A DNA stretch of 5,090 bases, from assembly GCA_016205995.1 (NCBI GenBank), contig JACQSJ010000070.1:1-5090 (forward strand), in the 5' to 3' direction. The position numbers were made by a program, and so were the translations under genes. Shown here piece by piece: positions 5,090 through 5,090 of the stretch; positions within the stretch are counted from its first letter, which is position 1, and each line of letters starts with the position of its first letter. The notes under the pieces were generated by a model that searched no databases, was not told where the DNA came from, and was given only the letters and a program-made list of their open reading frames with translations. Origin of the DNA: Candidatus Uhrbacteria bacterium. Its GTDB lineage: Bacteria > Patescibacteriota > Patescibacteriia > UBA9934 > GWF2-40-263.

Positions 5090-5090
5090 G

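Noticed and set aside
1..5090. CRISPR array, insertion sequence or prophage genes
   Set aside because: No regularly spaced repeats, transposase, integrase or phage structural motifs were seen on either strand; the only repeats are short palindromes and one 12-bp tandem pair.

Overview
The window looks like a bacterial chromosome segment of moderate-to-high GC. It holds surface-glycan genes, a small membrane protein, a tRNA and the end of one more gene. Promoters of the form TTGACA-N17-TANNNT, one almost leaderless gene, an N-terminal C-x-H-x6-C-x2-C knuckle and dense C/G-tract palindromes remind me of Patescibacteria (CPR) genomes. That is an impression from style, not a demonstrated placement; no rRNA or marker protein is present.

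Left part (1-2554, + strand). The 3' end of an unidentified upstream gene runs into a cluster of three small palindromes at about 96-169. A GT4 family glycosyltransferase (186-1409) follows. Five bases after its stop, or overlapping it if a TTG start is used, comes a nucleotidyltransferase-fold protein with an N-terminal Cys/His knuckle (1415-2554). These two are almost certainly co-transcribed. A strong bidirectional terminator (2560-2591) and a second palindrome separate them from the convergent gene.

Middle (2627-4539). A second GT4 glycosyltransferase lies on the minus strand (2627-3781), with an N-terminus like that of rhamnosyltransferase-type enzymes. It is divergent from a 197-residue membrane protein (3946-4539) with seven predicted helices and an internal duplication resembling the PQ-loop/SWEET fold. 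The roughly 160-base divergent region has one good promoter for each gene. Between the two -35 boxes is an exact 12-bp tandem repeat, a candidate operator. The membrane gene ends in a strong + strand terminator (4554-4613).

Right part (4640-5090, - strand). The 3' end of an unrecognised gene (stop at 4928-4930) is followed by a sigma70-type promoter whose -35 box covers that stop codon. A long terminator-like hairpin comes next, then a tRNA with encoded CCA (4706-4781), a short hairpin against the tRNA 3' end, and an 11-bp hairpin that probably terminates the transcript. The tRNA's anticodon arm is abnormal: the loop resembles Val(GAC), but the stem pairing puts UGA at positions 34-36.

The two glycosyltransferases and the nucleotidyltransferase suggest a surface-polysaccharide locus. 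Nothing here amounts to a clearly new system. The best leads are the odd tRNA and its promoter-hairpin arrangement, the knuckle-NTase fusion, and the divergent promoter with its tandem repeat.
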